Positions 1 through 8,966 of a DNA stretch of 64,000 nucleotides are shown here, one piece after another; position 1 is the stretch's first letter, and every line of letters starts with the position of its first letter. Origin of the DNA: Beijerinckiaceae bacterium (GTDB lineage: Bacteria > Pseudomonadota > Alphaproteobacteria > Rhizobiales > Beijerinckiaceae); NCBI GenBank assembly GCA_009773635.1, contig WSYC01000011.1:1-64000 (forward strand). Reading direction: 5' to 3'. Under the pieces are notes generated by a model. It was not told where the DNA came from, made no database searches, and worked only from the letters and a program-made list of their open reading frames with translations. Made by a program: the position numbers and the translations under genes.

Positions 1-1
1 G

Positions 2-505
2 GCGGCGCGGCTCGCGCGCGATAGGGCGCGGTTCGACGGGCTTAACGCCCGCCTCAAGCCGCTTGCAGACCGTCATGTCAAGTCCGCTGGGCAGACCTAT
101 GAGCAGATGAAACTTCGCTTGAGCCGCGCAATGCAGGCGCGACTGACGCTCGAAAGGCGCGATTCCACCCGGCGCAGGGCCGATCTCGACAAGCTCGGCA
201 TCCGGCTGAAGCCGGCGCTCGAACTCCAGCTTAACCGAAAGCGGCAGGCCTTCAGCGCGCGGGCGCAGCTCTTGGAATCGCTGGGCTATCGCCGCGTGCT
301 GGCGCGCGGTTATGCCGTGATCCGCGACGAGCGCGACGGCATCCTGCACGCTGCTGCCGCCGTTGAAGCCGGGCAGGCACTCTCGATTGAATTCGCCGAT
401 GGGCGCGTCGGGGTCACGGCGGGCAGCGATGGCGCTGCCAAACCGCCGCTGGCACGGCCGGCGAAGCCCCGCCCTCCTCAGGGTGGCCAAGGCAGCCTGT
501 TCTAG
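2..505 (+). CDS. xseA: Exodeoxyribonuclease VII large subunit, C-terminal part (5' truncated)
   Basis: This is the last ~167 residues of XseA, the catalytic large subunit of exonuclease VII, which degrades single-stranded DNA to oligonucleotides together with XseB. The reading frame is open from base 2, so the gene begins outside the window. The visible part has the arginine-rich helical region, then a conserved core 'LESLGYRRVLARGYAVIRD' found near the end of the family, and a proline-rich tail. The protein ends in QGSLF, which resembles the beta-clamp-binding pentapeptide; that reading is inference. A DUF2093 gene follows 84 bases downstream. Identity is from family recognition of the C-terminal region. 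Confidence 0.9.
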   Translation, partial: AARLARDRARFDGLNARLKPLADRHVKSAGQTYEQMKLRLSRAMQARLTLERRDSTRRRADLDKLGIRLKPALELQLNRKRQAFSARAQLLESLGYRRVLARGYAVIRDERDGILHAAAAVEAGQALSIEFADGRVGVTAGSDGAAKPPLARPAKPRPPQGGQGSLF

Positions 506-589
506 CCGCATGATCTTGCTTCACGCTGATCTTGCCGCGCGGCGGTCATCGGCCTAAAGCAACGACGACAAAGGCAAGCGAGAACCAGC

Positions 590-823
590 ATGATCAAACT
601 GCCAGCCGGCTCCGGCATTCCAACCCTCGGGACCGAGGCGATGCTCGAATATACCGACAGCGAGTACCGCATCATCCGGCAGGGTAGCTTTGTCCGCTGC
701 GGGGTGACCGGCCAGCCGATCCGGCTTGACGATTTGCGCTACTGGAGCGCCGAGCGGCAGGAAGCCTATGCCGGGCCCGAGGCCATTCTTCAGCGGCTGC
801 GCGCCGAATCAAGCGCCCGGTAA
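590..823 (+). CDS. DUF2093 domain protein
   Basis: A 77-residue protein of the DUF2093 family, whose function is unknown. The conserved stretch runs from about residue 18 (MLEYTDSEYRIIRQGSFV) through 'CGVTGQPIRLDDLRYWS' and fills most of the protein. It follows xseA on the same strand, a pairing commonly seen in Hyphomicrobiales. Its 3' end overlaps the 3' end of the convergent lpxK gene by 34 bases. No strong ribosome binding site is visible before the ATG, so a start at the internal Met18 is possible. There is no signal peptide or membrane segment. Confidence 0.8.
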   Translation: MIKLPAGSGIPTLGTEAMLEYTDSEYRIIRQGSFVRCGVTGQPIRLDDLRYWSAERQEAYAGPEAILQRLRAESSAR

Positions 824-1782
824 AGGGCTTCGACAAGCCCTTCCTCCAGCGTAATCATCACCGGGACCACCTGTGCCGCCTGGGCAAGCCGCTCCAGTGT
901 GGGCGTTCCGCGAAGCCGGACGTGATCCTTTTCGGTGGTGACGAGCCGCGCGCCCGTCCCGGCGGCGAGAAGGCGCTCTGCCTCGGCATCCGTGAAAACA
1001 TGATGATCCCCGAAGGCGTGAAACGCGCTGACGGTTACCCCTGATGCTTCGAGCGTCTCCCGGAATTTCTCCGGCCGGCCGATGCCGCAGAAGGCCACAA
1101 CCTGCTGACCGGCAAGGGCCTTCGCAATGGAGGGATCCGGGACCATTGCCGCAGAAAACACCGGCCAGAGCCCATGGCAGGCGCTCTCGCACCCAATCTC
1201 GTCGTCGCCGATGATCAGAACCGCATCGACATAAGGTTTCATCGCGCCCACAGGGGCGCGGAGCGGCCCGGCCGGCACGCAGTCGCCGTTGCCGAAGCCG
1301 AAGCCGCCGTCGATCACCGCCAGCGAGAAGTCTTTGATCAAAGCAGGGTTCTGGAGCGCATCGTCGAGCACGAGGCAACTCGCGCCGCCGGTGGTGGCGA
1401 GACGCGCACCGGCGGCCCTGTCGCGCGCGACGATCACCGGCGCGTAGCGCGCCAGCAGCAGCGGCTCATCGCCGACATCGCCGGCAGAATGCCGCGACGG
1501 ATCAACCAGAAGCGGGCCGCGCTCGCGTCCGCCATAACCGCGCGTGATGAAGGCCGGGCGTTCGCCGCGCGCGGTGAGTGCCTGCGCAACGGCGATCGCC
1601 GTCGGGGTTTTGCCCGCGCCGCCAGCGGTGAAATTGCCGATCGAGATCACCGGCACGGGCGCACGCCAGCCCGGCTGCTTCAAGCGGCGCAGCGTCAGCC
1701 AGCCATAAACGATACCGAAAGGGTGCAGCAGCCACGCCGCGAGGCGCGAGCCGTCGCGCTGCCAGAACGCGGGCATCTTCAT
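790..1782 (-). CDS. lpxK: Tetraacyldisaccharide 4'-kinase
   Basis: LpxK phosphorylates the 4' position of tetraacyldisaccharide-1-phosphate to make lipid IVA, at the inner face of the cytoplasmic membrane. The 330-residue length fits the family. A hydrophobic N-terminal helix (about residues 12-30) would anchor it to the membrane. The Walker A motif GGAGKT lies at residues 54-59, and TTEKDHVRL, a typical LpxK segment, lies near residue 285. Its ATG overlaps the stop codon of waaA by four bases (ATGA), so the two are probably translationally coupled. Finding waaA, lpxK and an acyltransferase together points to one lipid A/Kdo operon. Confidence 0.95.
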   Translation of the reverse strand: MKMPAFWQRDGSRLAAWLLHPFGIVYGWLTLRRLKQPGWRAPVPVISIGNFTAGGAGKTPTAIAVAQALTARGERPAFITRGYGGRERGPLLVDPSRHSAGDVGDEPLLLARYAPVIVARDRAAGARLATTGGASCLVLDDALQNPALIKDFSLAVIDGGFGFGNGDCVPAGPLRAPVGAMKPYVDAVLIIGDDEIGCESACHGLWPVFSAAMVPDPSIAKALAGQQVVAFCGIGRPEKFRETLEASGVTVSAFHAFGDHHVFTDAEAERLLAAGTGARLVTTEKDHVRLRGTPTLERLAQAAQVVPVMITLEEGLVEALYRALDSARSR

Positions 1783-3053
1783 GGCGCGGGCCCCGGAAGC
1801 AGCGCCTCGATGACGCCGAGGGTTCGCTCGAGCGCGCCCTCGTTCGCTGCCGCGATGGCGCGGGCATTGGCAACCAGCACCGACCGCGCGGCATCGTCAC
1901 CGATCAGACAACCGGCCTCGTGGGCCAACATGGCGCTGTCCACGACGGCGACCGCCGCACCGGCCGCGTCAAAGGCCGCGAAGATATCCTTGAAGTTATG
2001 GGTCTCGGGGCCGTGCAGCATGGGTGCGCCGAGTTTGGCGGGCTCGATGGGGTTATGCCCCCCGGTCGGCACCAGCGATCCCCCGATGAAAGCCACTGTC
2101 GCCAGCGCGTAGAACAGCCCGAGTTCGCCCAGCGTATCGGCGAGATAGAGCGTCGTGTGCTTGTCCGGCATCTCGCCCCGGCTGCGGACGGCCGGAACAA
2201 TGCCGCCGGAGAGGCACAGTTTCGCGATCTCCTCACCGCGCGGCGGGTGCCGTGGCACGATGATGGTCAGAAGGTCGGGCTCGCGTTCGCGCAGGTGGCA
2301 GGCGGCATCAAGAACCTGCTCTTCCTCGCCCGGATGCGTCGATGCCGCCAGAAAGACCGGGCGGCGACCGATGGCCTTGGTGAGACGCTCCGCCTCATCG
2401 AGATCAAGCGGGAGCGGCGGGGCATCGAATTTGAGGTTACCGGCGGCCACTGCGGGGGCACCGAGAGCCGCGTAGCGCGCCGCATCAGCCTCGCTCTGCG
2501 CAAGGCAAAAGGCGAGATCGCCCAGAAGCGCGCGCGGGATGGTTGGAAATTTCCGCCAGCGCGTTGCGGAACGCGCCGACATCCGGCCGTTGACGATCCC
2601 GAGCGGAATGTCGGCCCGCTTTGTTTCCAGCATCAGCGTCGGCCAGAGTTCGCTCTCGCAGAAGACCGCAAGGTCGGGCCGCCAATGCGCGATGAAACGC
2701 CGGGCGGCAGCGGGCAGATCAAGCGGCACGAACTGGTGGACCGCGCCTTCCGGCAGGCGCGCGGCAGCGAGGGCTGCCGAGGTCACCGTGCCGGTCGTCA
2801 GCAGCACATGCCGTCCGGCGCCGGCCAGCCGGGTGATCAGCGGCAGGATCGACATCGTCTCGCCGACGCTCGCCGCGTGCAGCCAGATCAGCACGCCATC
2901 GGGGCGTGGCAGTGTGGGGCGGCCCCAGCGTTCGTTCTGCCGGGCAGGGTCTTCCTTGCCGCGCGCGATGCGCCGCTTGAGGAACAGCGCCAGCGCGGGG
3001 GCAGCAATGTGCCCCAGGGCGCGATAGATAAGCAGGGCGAGCGGGGTCTTCAT
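1779..3053 (-). CDS. waaA: 3-deoxy-D-manno-octulosonic acid (Kdo) transferase
   Basis: WaaA (KdtA) transfers Kdo from CMP-Kdo to lipid IVA. The 424-residue protein has an N-terminal membrane anchor starting MKTPLALLIYRAL, the conserved NERWG and 'WLHAASVGE' segments (the Glu of ASVGE is the family's catalytic base), and a C-terminal GT-B half with 'GGHNPIEPA' that binds the nucleotide sugar. The frame is open 45 bases further upstream, but the Met at 3053 begins the conserved anchor and sits 7 bases after the upstream stop, so it is preferred. It is the middle gene of a tightly packed leftward run with the acyltransferase gene upstream and lpxK downstream. Confidence 0.95.
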   Translation of the reverse strand: MKTPLALLIYRALGHIAAPALALFLKRRIARGKEDPARQNERWGRPTLPRPDGVLIWLHAASVGETMSILPLITRLAGAGRHVLLTTGTVTSAALAAARLPEGAVHQFVPLDLPAAARRFIAHWRPDLAVFCESELWPTLMLETKRADIPLGIVNGRMSARSATRWRKFPTIPRALLGDLAFCLAQSEADAARYAALGAPAVAAGNLKFDAPPLPLDLDEAERLTKAIGRRPVFLAASTHPGEEEQVLDAACHLREREPDLLTIIVPRHPPRGEEIAKLCLSGGIVPAVRSRGEMPDKHTTLYLADTLGELGLFYALATVAFIGGSLVPTGGHNPIEPAKLGAPMLHGPETHNFKDIFAAFDAAGAAVAVVDSAMLAHEAGCLIGDDAARSVLVANARAIAAANEGALERTLGVIEALLPGPAP

Positions 3054-3060
3054 CGTCGGC

Positions 3061-3834
3061 TCAGCCCCGCGCCGCGAGCGCGGCTTCCGCCTCGGCACGG
3101 CGCTTTTCGCGCGCTGCGATCATGCCGGGGCGATCCGCGCCGGGGTAGGGTGAGCCGAGTGCCGCATAGCCGGCGGCATAGATGCGGTCGAGTTCGGCTT
3201 CGACCGTGCGCCGTGCGGCTTCCTTGGCGGCATCATCGGCCTCGCGCGCGACAGAAATCGGTGTGCCAACCACAATTGCCGTGCGCCCGAACGGCAGGCC
3301 GACGCTGGCTGCATCCCAGCTCGCGATATCCCAGCGCCGCGAACACACCACCGCCATGGGCAGGATCGGGCGACCGGACAGTTGCGCCAGCGCGATGATG
3401 CCATCGCCCGCGACGCGGCTGATCTTGGGGACATCGGCGGTCATGGAGACGTGATTGCCGGTCTCCAGCAGGTTCAGCAACTGCCTGAGCGCCTGGATGC
3501 CGCCGCGCTTCTTGACCTGATCGGCCCGCTGCGCGCCGGAGCCGCGAATGACGGACATGCCGAGGAGTTCGGCGGCGTGGGCGTTGATCTCGCCATCGCC
3601 ATGGCGGGAAATCATCACATAGCAGCGGTCGTTCGGCCGCCGGTAGAAGGTCTGCATCAGGTGCTGGCCGTGCCAGAACGTGATGATCACCGGCGCGTTG
3701 TCATCGACAGGGCCGTAGACATCATCCGGGATGTAGATGATGCGGTTCGTCCGCTTCACGAGCCAGAGATAGCCGGCCAGCACCGCGCCGATGGCATGCT
3801 GGATGAAGCGGGAACGACCGATCTTGCGAAACAT
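3061..3834 (-). CDS. DUF374 lysophospholipid acyltransferase family protein
   Basis: A 257-residue member of the DUF374 acyltransferase family, related to lipid A and phospholipid acyltransferases. It opens with MFRKIGRSRFIQHAIGAVLAGYLWLVKRT, an N-terminal membrane helix. 'ITFWHGQHLM' carries the His of an HX4-5 acyltransferase block, and later segments 'ISRHGDGEI' and 'PADVPKISR-like' match the family layout. It lies directly upstream of waaA, so a role in lipid A or outer-membrane lipid synthesis is likely. The frame extends upstream to 3954, but that extension is Arg/Ser-rich and unlike the family, so the start at 3834 is chosen. Confidence 0.85.
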   Translation of the reverse strand: MFRKIGRSRFIQHAIGAVLAGYLWLVKRTNRIIYIPDDVYGPVDDNAPVIITFWHGQHLMQTFYRRPNDRCYVMISRHGDGEINAHAAELLGMSVIRGSGAQRADQVKKRGGIQALRQLLNLLETGNHVSMTADVPKISRVAGDGIIALAQLSGRPILPMAVVCSRRWDIASWDAASVGLPFGRTAIVVGTPISVAREADDAAKEAARRTVEAELDRIYAAGYAALGSPYPGADRPGMIAAREKRRAEAEAALAARG

Positions 3835-3850
3835 CAGCGCGGGCGCGCCA

Positions 3851-4090
3851 TCAATGGCCTGCGTCGGGTTCGAGCAGGCGATGCATGTGGACGATGAAAT
3901 AGCGCATCTGCGCGTTGTCGACCGTCGCCTGCGCCTTGCCCTTCCAGGCGACATGCGCGCTTCTGTAATCAGGATAGATCCCGACGATGTCGAGTTTGGT
4001 CAGATCGCGGAAGGTGGTGCTGTCGATCGATTCGAGTTCGCCGCCGAACACGAGATGAAGAAGCTGTTTGCCGTCAGTTTCGTTGGTCAT
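3851..4090 (-). CDS. DUF4170 domain protein
   Basis: A 79-residue protein of the DUF4170 family, function unknown. Conserved features are 'LHLVFGGEL', 'DIVGIYPDY', 'AHVAWKGKAQATVDNA' and 'YFIVHMHRLL'. It lies 16 bases upstream of the DUF374 acyltransferase and downstream of an inositol-monophosphatase family gene, a gene order common in rhizobia. The start is the Met of MTNETDG, because the 48 residues upstream in frame do not resemble the family. There is no signal peptide or membrane segment, so it is probably cytoplasmic. Confidence 0.8.
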   Translation of the reverse strand: MTNETDGKQLLHLVFGGELESIDSTTFRDLTKLDIVGIYPDYRSAHVAWKGKAQATVDNAQMRYFIVHMHRLLEPDAGH

Positions 4091-4191
4091 GATCGCAATC
4101 CCATGTGCCGATGCGCGGTCGTGGTGGTCTGGTTGAACGTGCTGAAAGCGGGATTCGCTTCCCGCGACGTGCTCCGCGCTTCGATCCGCAA

Positions 4192-5016
4192 TCAAACCGT
4201 ATCCGTCAAGAGTGAAGCCCCGATTTTCTTGCACAGCGCCTGCGATCCCGCGATCAGGCGGGGATGTCCGCCGCCATCGAGGCGATACACCGGCGGGGTT
4301 CCTTCGACGGTGATCAGCGCCGCACCAGCCTCGCTGAGGATGGAAGCCGAGGCAACGATATCCCAGTCATGCCCGCCGGCGTTGGCGAGCGCGAGATCGG
4401 CGTAGCCGGTCAGTGGCTTGAGCATGCGGTGGGCAAGGGCGGGTACGGGTGCCGTTTGCACCAGCTGTTGATCGAGCCGCAGGCCAAGCCATTCGACCAT
4501 CGGTCGTGGTCCGGTGGCGCGGAGCGGTGTGGTGGCGGCAGGCTGGCCGGCAAGCCGGATGCCGTTGTGAAAGGCACCGCCGCCGCGAAAGGCCGAGAAG
4601 GTCTCGCGTCGCGCCGGCATGTACACGACGCCCGCAGCGGGGTGACCTTTGGCAAGGACGCCGATCACGATGCACCAGGCGTCTCCGCCCTCGACGAAAT
4701 TTCGGGTGCCGTCGATCGGATCGACAACGAAGGCGGCGTGCGGCATATCATCGCGCGCGCGATCCTGTTTGTGCCAGAATTCGGGCTGCTCCTCGGAGTG
4801 ATAGGCCAGCGGCGCAACTGCCGGCAGCGCGGAGTGCAGGTAGGCATCGACAGCATGATCCGCCGAGGTGACGGGCGAGCCACCTTCCTTCGATGTCACC
4901 TGTGCCCTCGTCCGGAACCCCGGTCGGAAATCGCGCAACGCGATCTCTCCGGCCTTGCGCGCGATGTCGAGCATCGCCGCGTGAAGATGCGGGAGGGTGG
5001 CTTCCAGGCTGCTCAC
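4192..5016 (-). CDS. Inositol monophosphatase family protein (CysQ/IMPase-like)
   Basis: A 274-residue Mg-dependent phosphatase of the inositol monophosphatase superfamily. Metal-binding motif A is clear (DPIDGTRNF, about residues 94-102), as is motif B (WDIVASASILSEAGA, near residue 220). The closest functional options are 3'(2'),5'-bisphosphate nucleotidase (CysQ) or inositol-1-phosphatase; the sequence alone does not decide. A GTG start at 5016 gives 'VSSLEATLPHLHAAMLDIARKAGEIAL', matching the family N-terminus. It also puts the start 4 bases after the MAPEG stop codon, so the two genes are probably co-transcribed. Confidence 0.8.
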   Translation of the reverse strand: MSSLEATLPHLHAAMLDIARKAGEIALRDFRPGFRTRAQVTSKEGGSPVTSADHAVDAYLHSALPAVAPLAYHSEEQPEFWHKQDRARDDMPHAAFVVDPIDGTRNFVEGGDAWCIVIGVLAKGHPAAGVVYMPARRETFSAFRGGGAFHNGIRLAGQPAATTPLRATGPRPMVEWLGLRLDQQLVQTAPVPALAHRMLKPLTGYADLALANAGGHDWDIVASASILSEAGAALITVEGTPPVYRLDGGGHPRLIAGSQALCKKIGASLLTDTV

Positions 5017-5020
5017 GCGA

Positions 5021-5440
5021 TCAACGCCACGCCAGAACAAGGAGAGCAAGGGCGCCGACAGCCAGTGCCGTGAAGGTGAGCACCATGCCGCCAACGCGCG
5101 GCAGGCTCGCGCCGCCCGATCGGGACAGGCCGATCGCGTGCAGGGTGCGGCCAACCAGCCCCACCATCCCCACGAGGTGCACCTGCCATTCCTTCGCGCC
5201 GACGAGCGGCAGGGCCAGGAGCACGATCATCAGCAGCGGTGCGTATTCGCTGAAATTGCCGTGCGCGCGGATGCGGCGGCGTAAGTCGCGGTCATCGCCA
5301 TCACCGATGCCGATCTTGTGCGCGCGGCGGTGTGCAATGACGCGCACCGACAGCACCAGACAGAGAACCACCAGCACCGCGATGTAACTCACGGCCACGC
5401 CAAGCACCTGTCCTGTGCCGACACCGACGAGCTTGTCCAT
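5021..5440 (-). CDS. MAPEG family membrane protein
   Basis: A 139-residue integral membrane protein of the MAPEG family (membrane-associated proteins in eicosanoid and glutathione metabolism), related to microsomal glutathione S-transferases and YecN. Four hydrophobic segments are visible. The family signature 'RRRIRAHGNFSEYAPL' follows the first. The start at 5440 is supported by an AGGAGAG sequence six bases upstream on the coding strand; the frame is open further up but that part is not family-like. It is the first gene of the leftward run and is divergent from the KefB-type antiporter. Confidence 0.85.
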   Translation of the reverse strand: MDKLVGVGTGQVLGVAVSYIAVLVVLCLVLSVRVIAHRRAHKIGIGDGDDRDLRRRIRAHGNFSEYAPLLMIVLLALPLVGAKEWQVHLVGMVGLVGRTLHAIGLSRSGGASLPRVGGMVLTFTALAVGALALLVLAWR

Positions 5441-5619
5441 GTCACTCTCCTGATATTGCGACCTTTGCGCATCGTTGCGCCCGAAAAACGAATAGGGCTT
5501 TAGCGGGCATATCGCAATTGCCGCGCCAGCGCCTACATAGGTGAGGGCGCTGCAGCACACACTCGTGCACGCCGCCATCCAGATTGCTTCCCGCAGATTG
5601 CTTCTTGAAACGGAAAATC

Positions 5620-7494
5620 ATGGCCGATCCTGCCGCTCTCGGGGCCACTGCCTCGACGCTCGTGTTTCTTGGTGCCGCCGTTGTCGCGGTGCCGCTTCTC
5701 CGGTTTGCCGGGCTTTCGGCGGTGCTTGGCTATCTGGCGGCGGGCGTGGTGATCGGGCCGTCTGGCCTCGGGCTGTTCCGGGAGCCAGAAACGCTCCGTT
5801 CGATCGCCGAACTCGGCATCGTGATGTTCCTGTTCGTGATCGGGCTCGAACTCAAACCCTCGAAGCTCTTGTCGATGCGGCGGGATATCATCGGCCTCGG
5901 TCTAGCGCAGGTCGTGGTGGCGATGGTGCCGCTGCTGATTCTGCTCAGGGCCGGCGGGTTGGCCGGGGCCGGGCTGATCGCAGTCGCTTTTGCCTTTGCG
6001 CTGTCGGCAACCGCGATCGCGCTGCAGGTGCTGGGCGAGCGTGGTGCGATGTCGACGGTCTATGGTCAGAAGAGTTTTGCGATCCTGCTGTTCCAGGACA
6101 TGGCGATCGTGCCGTTCATCGCGGTGATGCCGTTGCTGGGCGGCCTGCCGGGGGCCGCTGCGGGCAGCAAGGCGGTAGCGCGGCATCTGCCGGAGATCGC
6201 GCTGGCGATCGGCGCGCTGATCGCGCTCATCCTGGCGGGGCGGTTCCTGCTCAACCCGTTCTTCCGCCTCCTTGCCCGCACCGATGCGCGCGAGGTGATG
6301 ACCGCCGCCGCGCTTCTGGTGGTTTTGGGCTCTGCGGAGGCGATGCACCATGTCGGGCTCTCGGCCGCGCTCGGCGCGTTCATCGCCGGCCTGATGCTGG
6401 CGGAGAGCAACTTCCGGCACCAGCTCGAGGCGGATATCGAGCCGTTCCGCGGGTTGTTGCTCGGCCTCTTCTTCATGAGCGTCGGCATGGGGATCGACGC
6501 GAAAATCGTGCAGGAAAACCTCGGCCTGATTCTGGGGGGAGCGCTGCTGATCCTCGCGCACAAAGCGACGCTGAACTACCTGTTGTTGCGCGTGGCGAAG
6601 CTGGGCATCTCCGATGCGGCGCGGGCGGCCGTCCTGCTGGCGACCATCGGCGAGTTCGCATTCGTCATCGTGCCGCTGGCGGATAGCCTGGGGCTGGTGT
6701 CGGAGCGCCATGCCTCGATCCTGACAGCAATTGCCGCGCTGACGATGTTTTTCGGGCCGGTGCTGGTGAAGCTGCTCGAACCGTTCCTCGGCTGGCTTGA
6801 GAAGCGCAAAGCGAGCGACAATACGATCGAGGAAGACTTTAATGGTGCCGAGGGTGAGGTGCTCGTCATCGGGTTTGGCCGTTTCGGGCAGGTGGTGAAC
6901 CAGATGTTTCTGGCGGCGGAAAAGAATGTGACGGTGATCGATCGCAACATCGACCGCATCCGCGCGGCCGGGAAATTCGGCTTCAAGGTGTATTACGGCG
7001 ATGGCCGGCGGCTCGATGTGCTGCGCGCGGCGGGGGCGGAAAAGGCGGGGGTGATCGCCATCTGCGTCGATGATCGCGAGGCGGCCTCCACCATCGCCGA
7101 GATGGCGGTGCGCGCTTTCCCGCAGGCAAAGCTTTTTGTGCGGGCCTATGACCGTGTCCATGCGCTCGACCTGATGGAGCGCGGCGTAAAACTGCCGGTT
7201 CGCGAGACCTTCGATTCCGCCCTCGGGTTCGGTCGTGATGCGCTGATGGGCCTTGGTCTTTCCGAAGATGAAGCGGAGGACGTGCGGCTGGATGTCCGCA
7301 AGCGGGATATCCAGCGGCTCTATCGCCAGCGGGATGAGGGCATCCTCGGTGGCAGCGATCTGCTCCACGGGGCGACGATCACGCCGGAGCCACTGGTTGA
7401 ACCCAAACGCAAAGGGCGCGATATATCGCTCAACCCGAATCCCTCTCACACCGGCGCCGTCGATCAGGACGGCGTGACGGGAGCCTCCTCATGA
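5620..7494 (+). CDS. Monovalent cation:proton antiporter, CPA2 family (KefB/KefC type)
   Basis: A 624-residue inner-membrane antiporter that probably exchanges K+ (or Na+) for H+. Residues 1-390 form about twelve hydrophobic segments with typical CPA2 sequences, e.g. 'LGYLAAGVVIGPSGLGLF', 'LFVIGLELKPSKLLSMR' and 'AFIAGLMLAESNF'. After a short linker a TrkA-N/RCK nucleotide-binding domain begins near residue 408 with the dinucleotide-binding GFGRFGQ motif. The RCK domain suggests ligand-gated activity, in Kef proteins controlled by glutathione or NAD(H). The ATG at 5620 is preferred to the in-frame one at 5584. The stop overlaps the next gene by four bases. Confidence 0.92.
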   Translation: MADPAALGATASTLVFLGAAVVAVPLLRFAGLSAVLGYLAAGVVIGPSGLGLFREPETLRSIAELGIVMFLFVIGLELKPSKLLSMRRDIIGLGLAQVVVAMVPLLILLRAGGLAGAGLIAVAFAFALSATAIALQVLGERGAMSTVYGQKSFAILLFQDMAIVPFIAVMPLLGGLPGAAAGSKAVARHLPEIALAIGALIALILAGRFLLNPFFRLLARTDAREVMTAAALLVVLGSAEAMHHVGLSAALGAFIAGLMLAESNFRHQLEADIEPFRGLLLGLFFMSVGMGIDAKIVQENLGLILGGALLILAHKATLNYLLLRVAKLGISDAARAAVLLATIGEFAFVIVPLADSLGLVSERHASILTAIAALTMFFGPVLVKLLEPFLGWLEKRKASDNTIEEDFNGAEGEVLVIGFGRFGQVVNQMFLAAEKNVTVIDRNIDRIRAAGKFGFKVYYGDGRRLDVLRAAGAEKAGVIAICVDDREAASTIAEMAVRAFPQAKLFVRAYDRVHALDLMERGVKLPVRETFDSALGFGRDALMGLGLSEDEAEDVRLDVRKRDIQRLYRQRDEGILGGSDLLHGATITPEPLVEPKRKGRDISLNPNPSHTGAVDQDGVTGASS

Positions 7495-8891
7495 ATGCGC
7501 CTGCGCGTCCGAACCCGCCGCCCGCCGGCGGAACACCACCCCGTTTCACGCAAGGCTCGACCATGCGTCACGTCATTGAAATGACCGTGACCGGGGCCAT
7601 CGGCCTGATGGCGATCTTCGTCGTGGATTTCCTGTCGCTGTTCTATATCTCGCGCCTCGGCAACACGGAGCTGACCGCTGGTGTCGGCTATGCGGTTACG
7701 GTGCTCTATCTCGCGGTTTCCGCCAATATCGGCTCGATGATCGCGGGGATTGCCCTCGTTTCGCGGGCGATCGGCGCGGGCAACCGGGCGCTGGCCCGGC
7801 AGCGAGCCGCCAGTGCCGTCGCATTTGCTTGCCTGTTTGGTGCGGCTGTTTCCATCCTGTTGCTGGCCCTGCTGCCGTTTATCCTCGACAAGCTCGGCGC
7901 AAGCGGGGTGCCGAAGGATGTGGCGTCGCGCTTTTTGTGGATCACGCTGCCAGCGAATATCCTGATGTCCGCCGGCATGATGCTCTCCGGTTTCCTGCGC
8001 GCGGTAGGCGACCCACGCCGGGCGATGCAGGTGACGTTGTTCGGCGGTATCGTGACGGCGGCGATGGACCCGCTCCTCATTTTCGGGGCGGGCCTCGGCA
8101 CGGATGGCGCTGCGATCGCGACCGTGATTTCGAGGGTTGTGTTTACGGCGGTTGGGCTTTCCAGCGTTGTTCGTGTCCACAAGCTTCTGCAATGGCCGCG
8201 CTGGCACGACATGAAACAGGATGCGAAGGCCTTCTTCGATATTGCCGTTCCGGCCATCCTGACCAACGTGGCGACGCCGGTCGGCGGGCTGTTCTTCATG
8301 CGTATCCTTGCGCCCTTCGGAGCTGAAGCCATTGCCGCGAACGCCATCCTCGACCGGTTGGTGCCACTGGCGTTCGGCGCGCTCTTCGCGCTTTCGGGCG
8401 CGATTGGTCCGATCCTGGGGCAGAATCTCGGCGCCGGCCTCTATGACCGGTTGCGGCAGGCGATGCGCGATGCGTTCATTTTCGGCGGCCTTTACGCACT
8501 GGCGGCCTGGGCGATCCTGATCGTGCTCAGGCACCAGATCACGGCGCTGTTCAGCGTTGGCGGCGCAACGGCGGAATACGTCGCGTTCTTCTGCCTCGTC
8601 GGTGGAATGGCCTGGGTTTTCATCGGCTTTGTCCTGATTGCGAATGCGGCCTTCAACAATCTCGGATTTCCCTTGTATTCGACCGCCTTCAACTGGGGGC
8701 GGGCGACGCTTGGCACCGTGCCGCTGGCATGGCTCGGGGCTTCGATGGCCGGTGTTCAGGGAGCGATCGTCGGGCTGATTGTCGGCAGCCTGGTCTTTGG
8801 CATCGCGGCTGTCTGGGTGGTGTTCCGGGCGATCGGCGAGGTCGAGGTGCGCGTCAAACTCAAGGCTGCGGCGGGGCAGGCACCGGCTTAA
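7491..8891 (+). CDS. MATE family efflux transporter
   Basis: A 466-residue multidrug and toxin extrusion family exporter. It has about twelve membrane-spanning segments in two homologous halves. The first half includes 'VDFLSLFYISRLGNTELTA' and 'RAIGAGNRALARQ', and the second repeats the pattern with 'LVPLAFGALFALSGAIGPILGQNLGAG'. It would export cationic or organic compounds using a Na+ or H+ gradient; the substrate cannot be read from sequence. Its ATG overlaps the antiporter stop (ATGA), indicating a two-gene ion/drug transport operon. Confidence 0.9.
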   Translation: MNAPARPNPPPAGGTPPRFTQGSTMRHVIEMTVTGAIGLMAIFVVDFLSLFYISRLGNTELTAGVGYAVTVLYLAVSANIGSMIAGIALVSRAIGAGNRALARQRAASAVAFACLFGAAVSILLLALLPFILDKLGASGVPKDVASRFLWITLPANILMSAGMMLSGFLRAVGDPRRAMQVTLFGGIVTAAMDPLLIFGAGLGTDGAAIATVISRVVFTAVGLSSVVRVHKLLQWPRWHDMKQDAKAFFDIAVPAILTNVATPVGGLFFMRILAPFGAEAIAANAILDRLVPLAFGALFALSGAIGPILGQNLGAGLYDRLRQAMRDAFIFGGLYALAAWAILIVLRHQITALFSVGGATAEYVAFFCLVGGMAWVFIGFVLIANAAFNNLGFPLYSTAFNWGRATLGTVPLAWLGASMAGVQGAIVGLIVGSLVFGIAAVWVVFRAIGEVEVRVKLKAAAGQAPA

Positions 8892-8966
8892 CAAGTCGTT
8901 GCGGCTGTCCTGATCACCCGCTATCCTTTCCCGGATCGATTTTCGATCGAGACTGGAGGGGCGTTC

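Noticed and set aside
1920-3398. 492-residue plus-strand frame opposite waaA and the acyltransferase
   Set aside because: Antisense to two recognised lipid A genes and of low-complexity Arg-rich composition.
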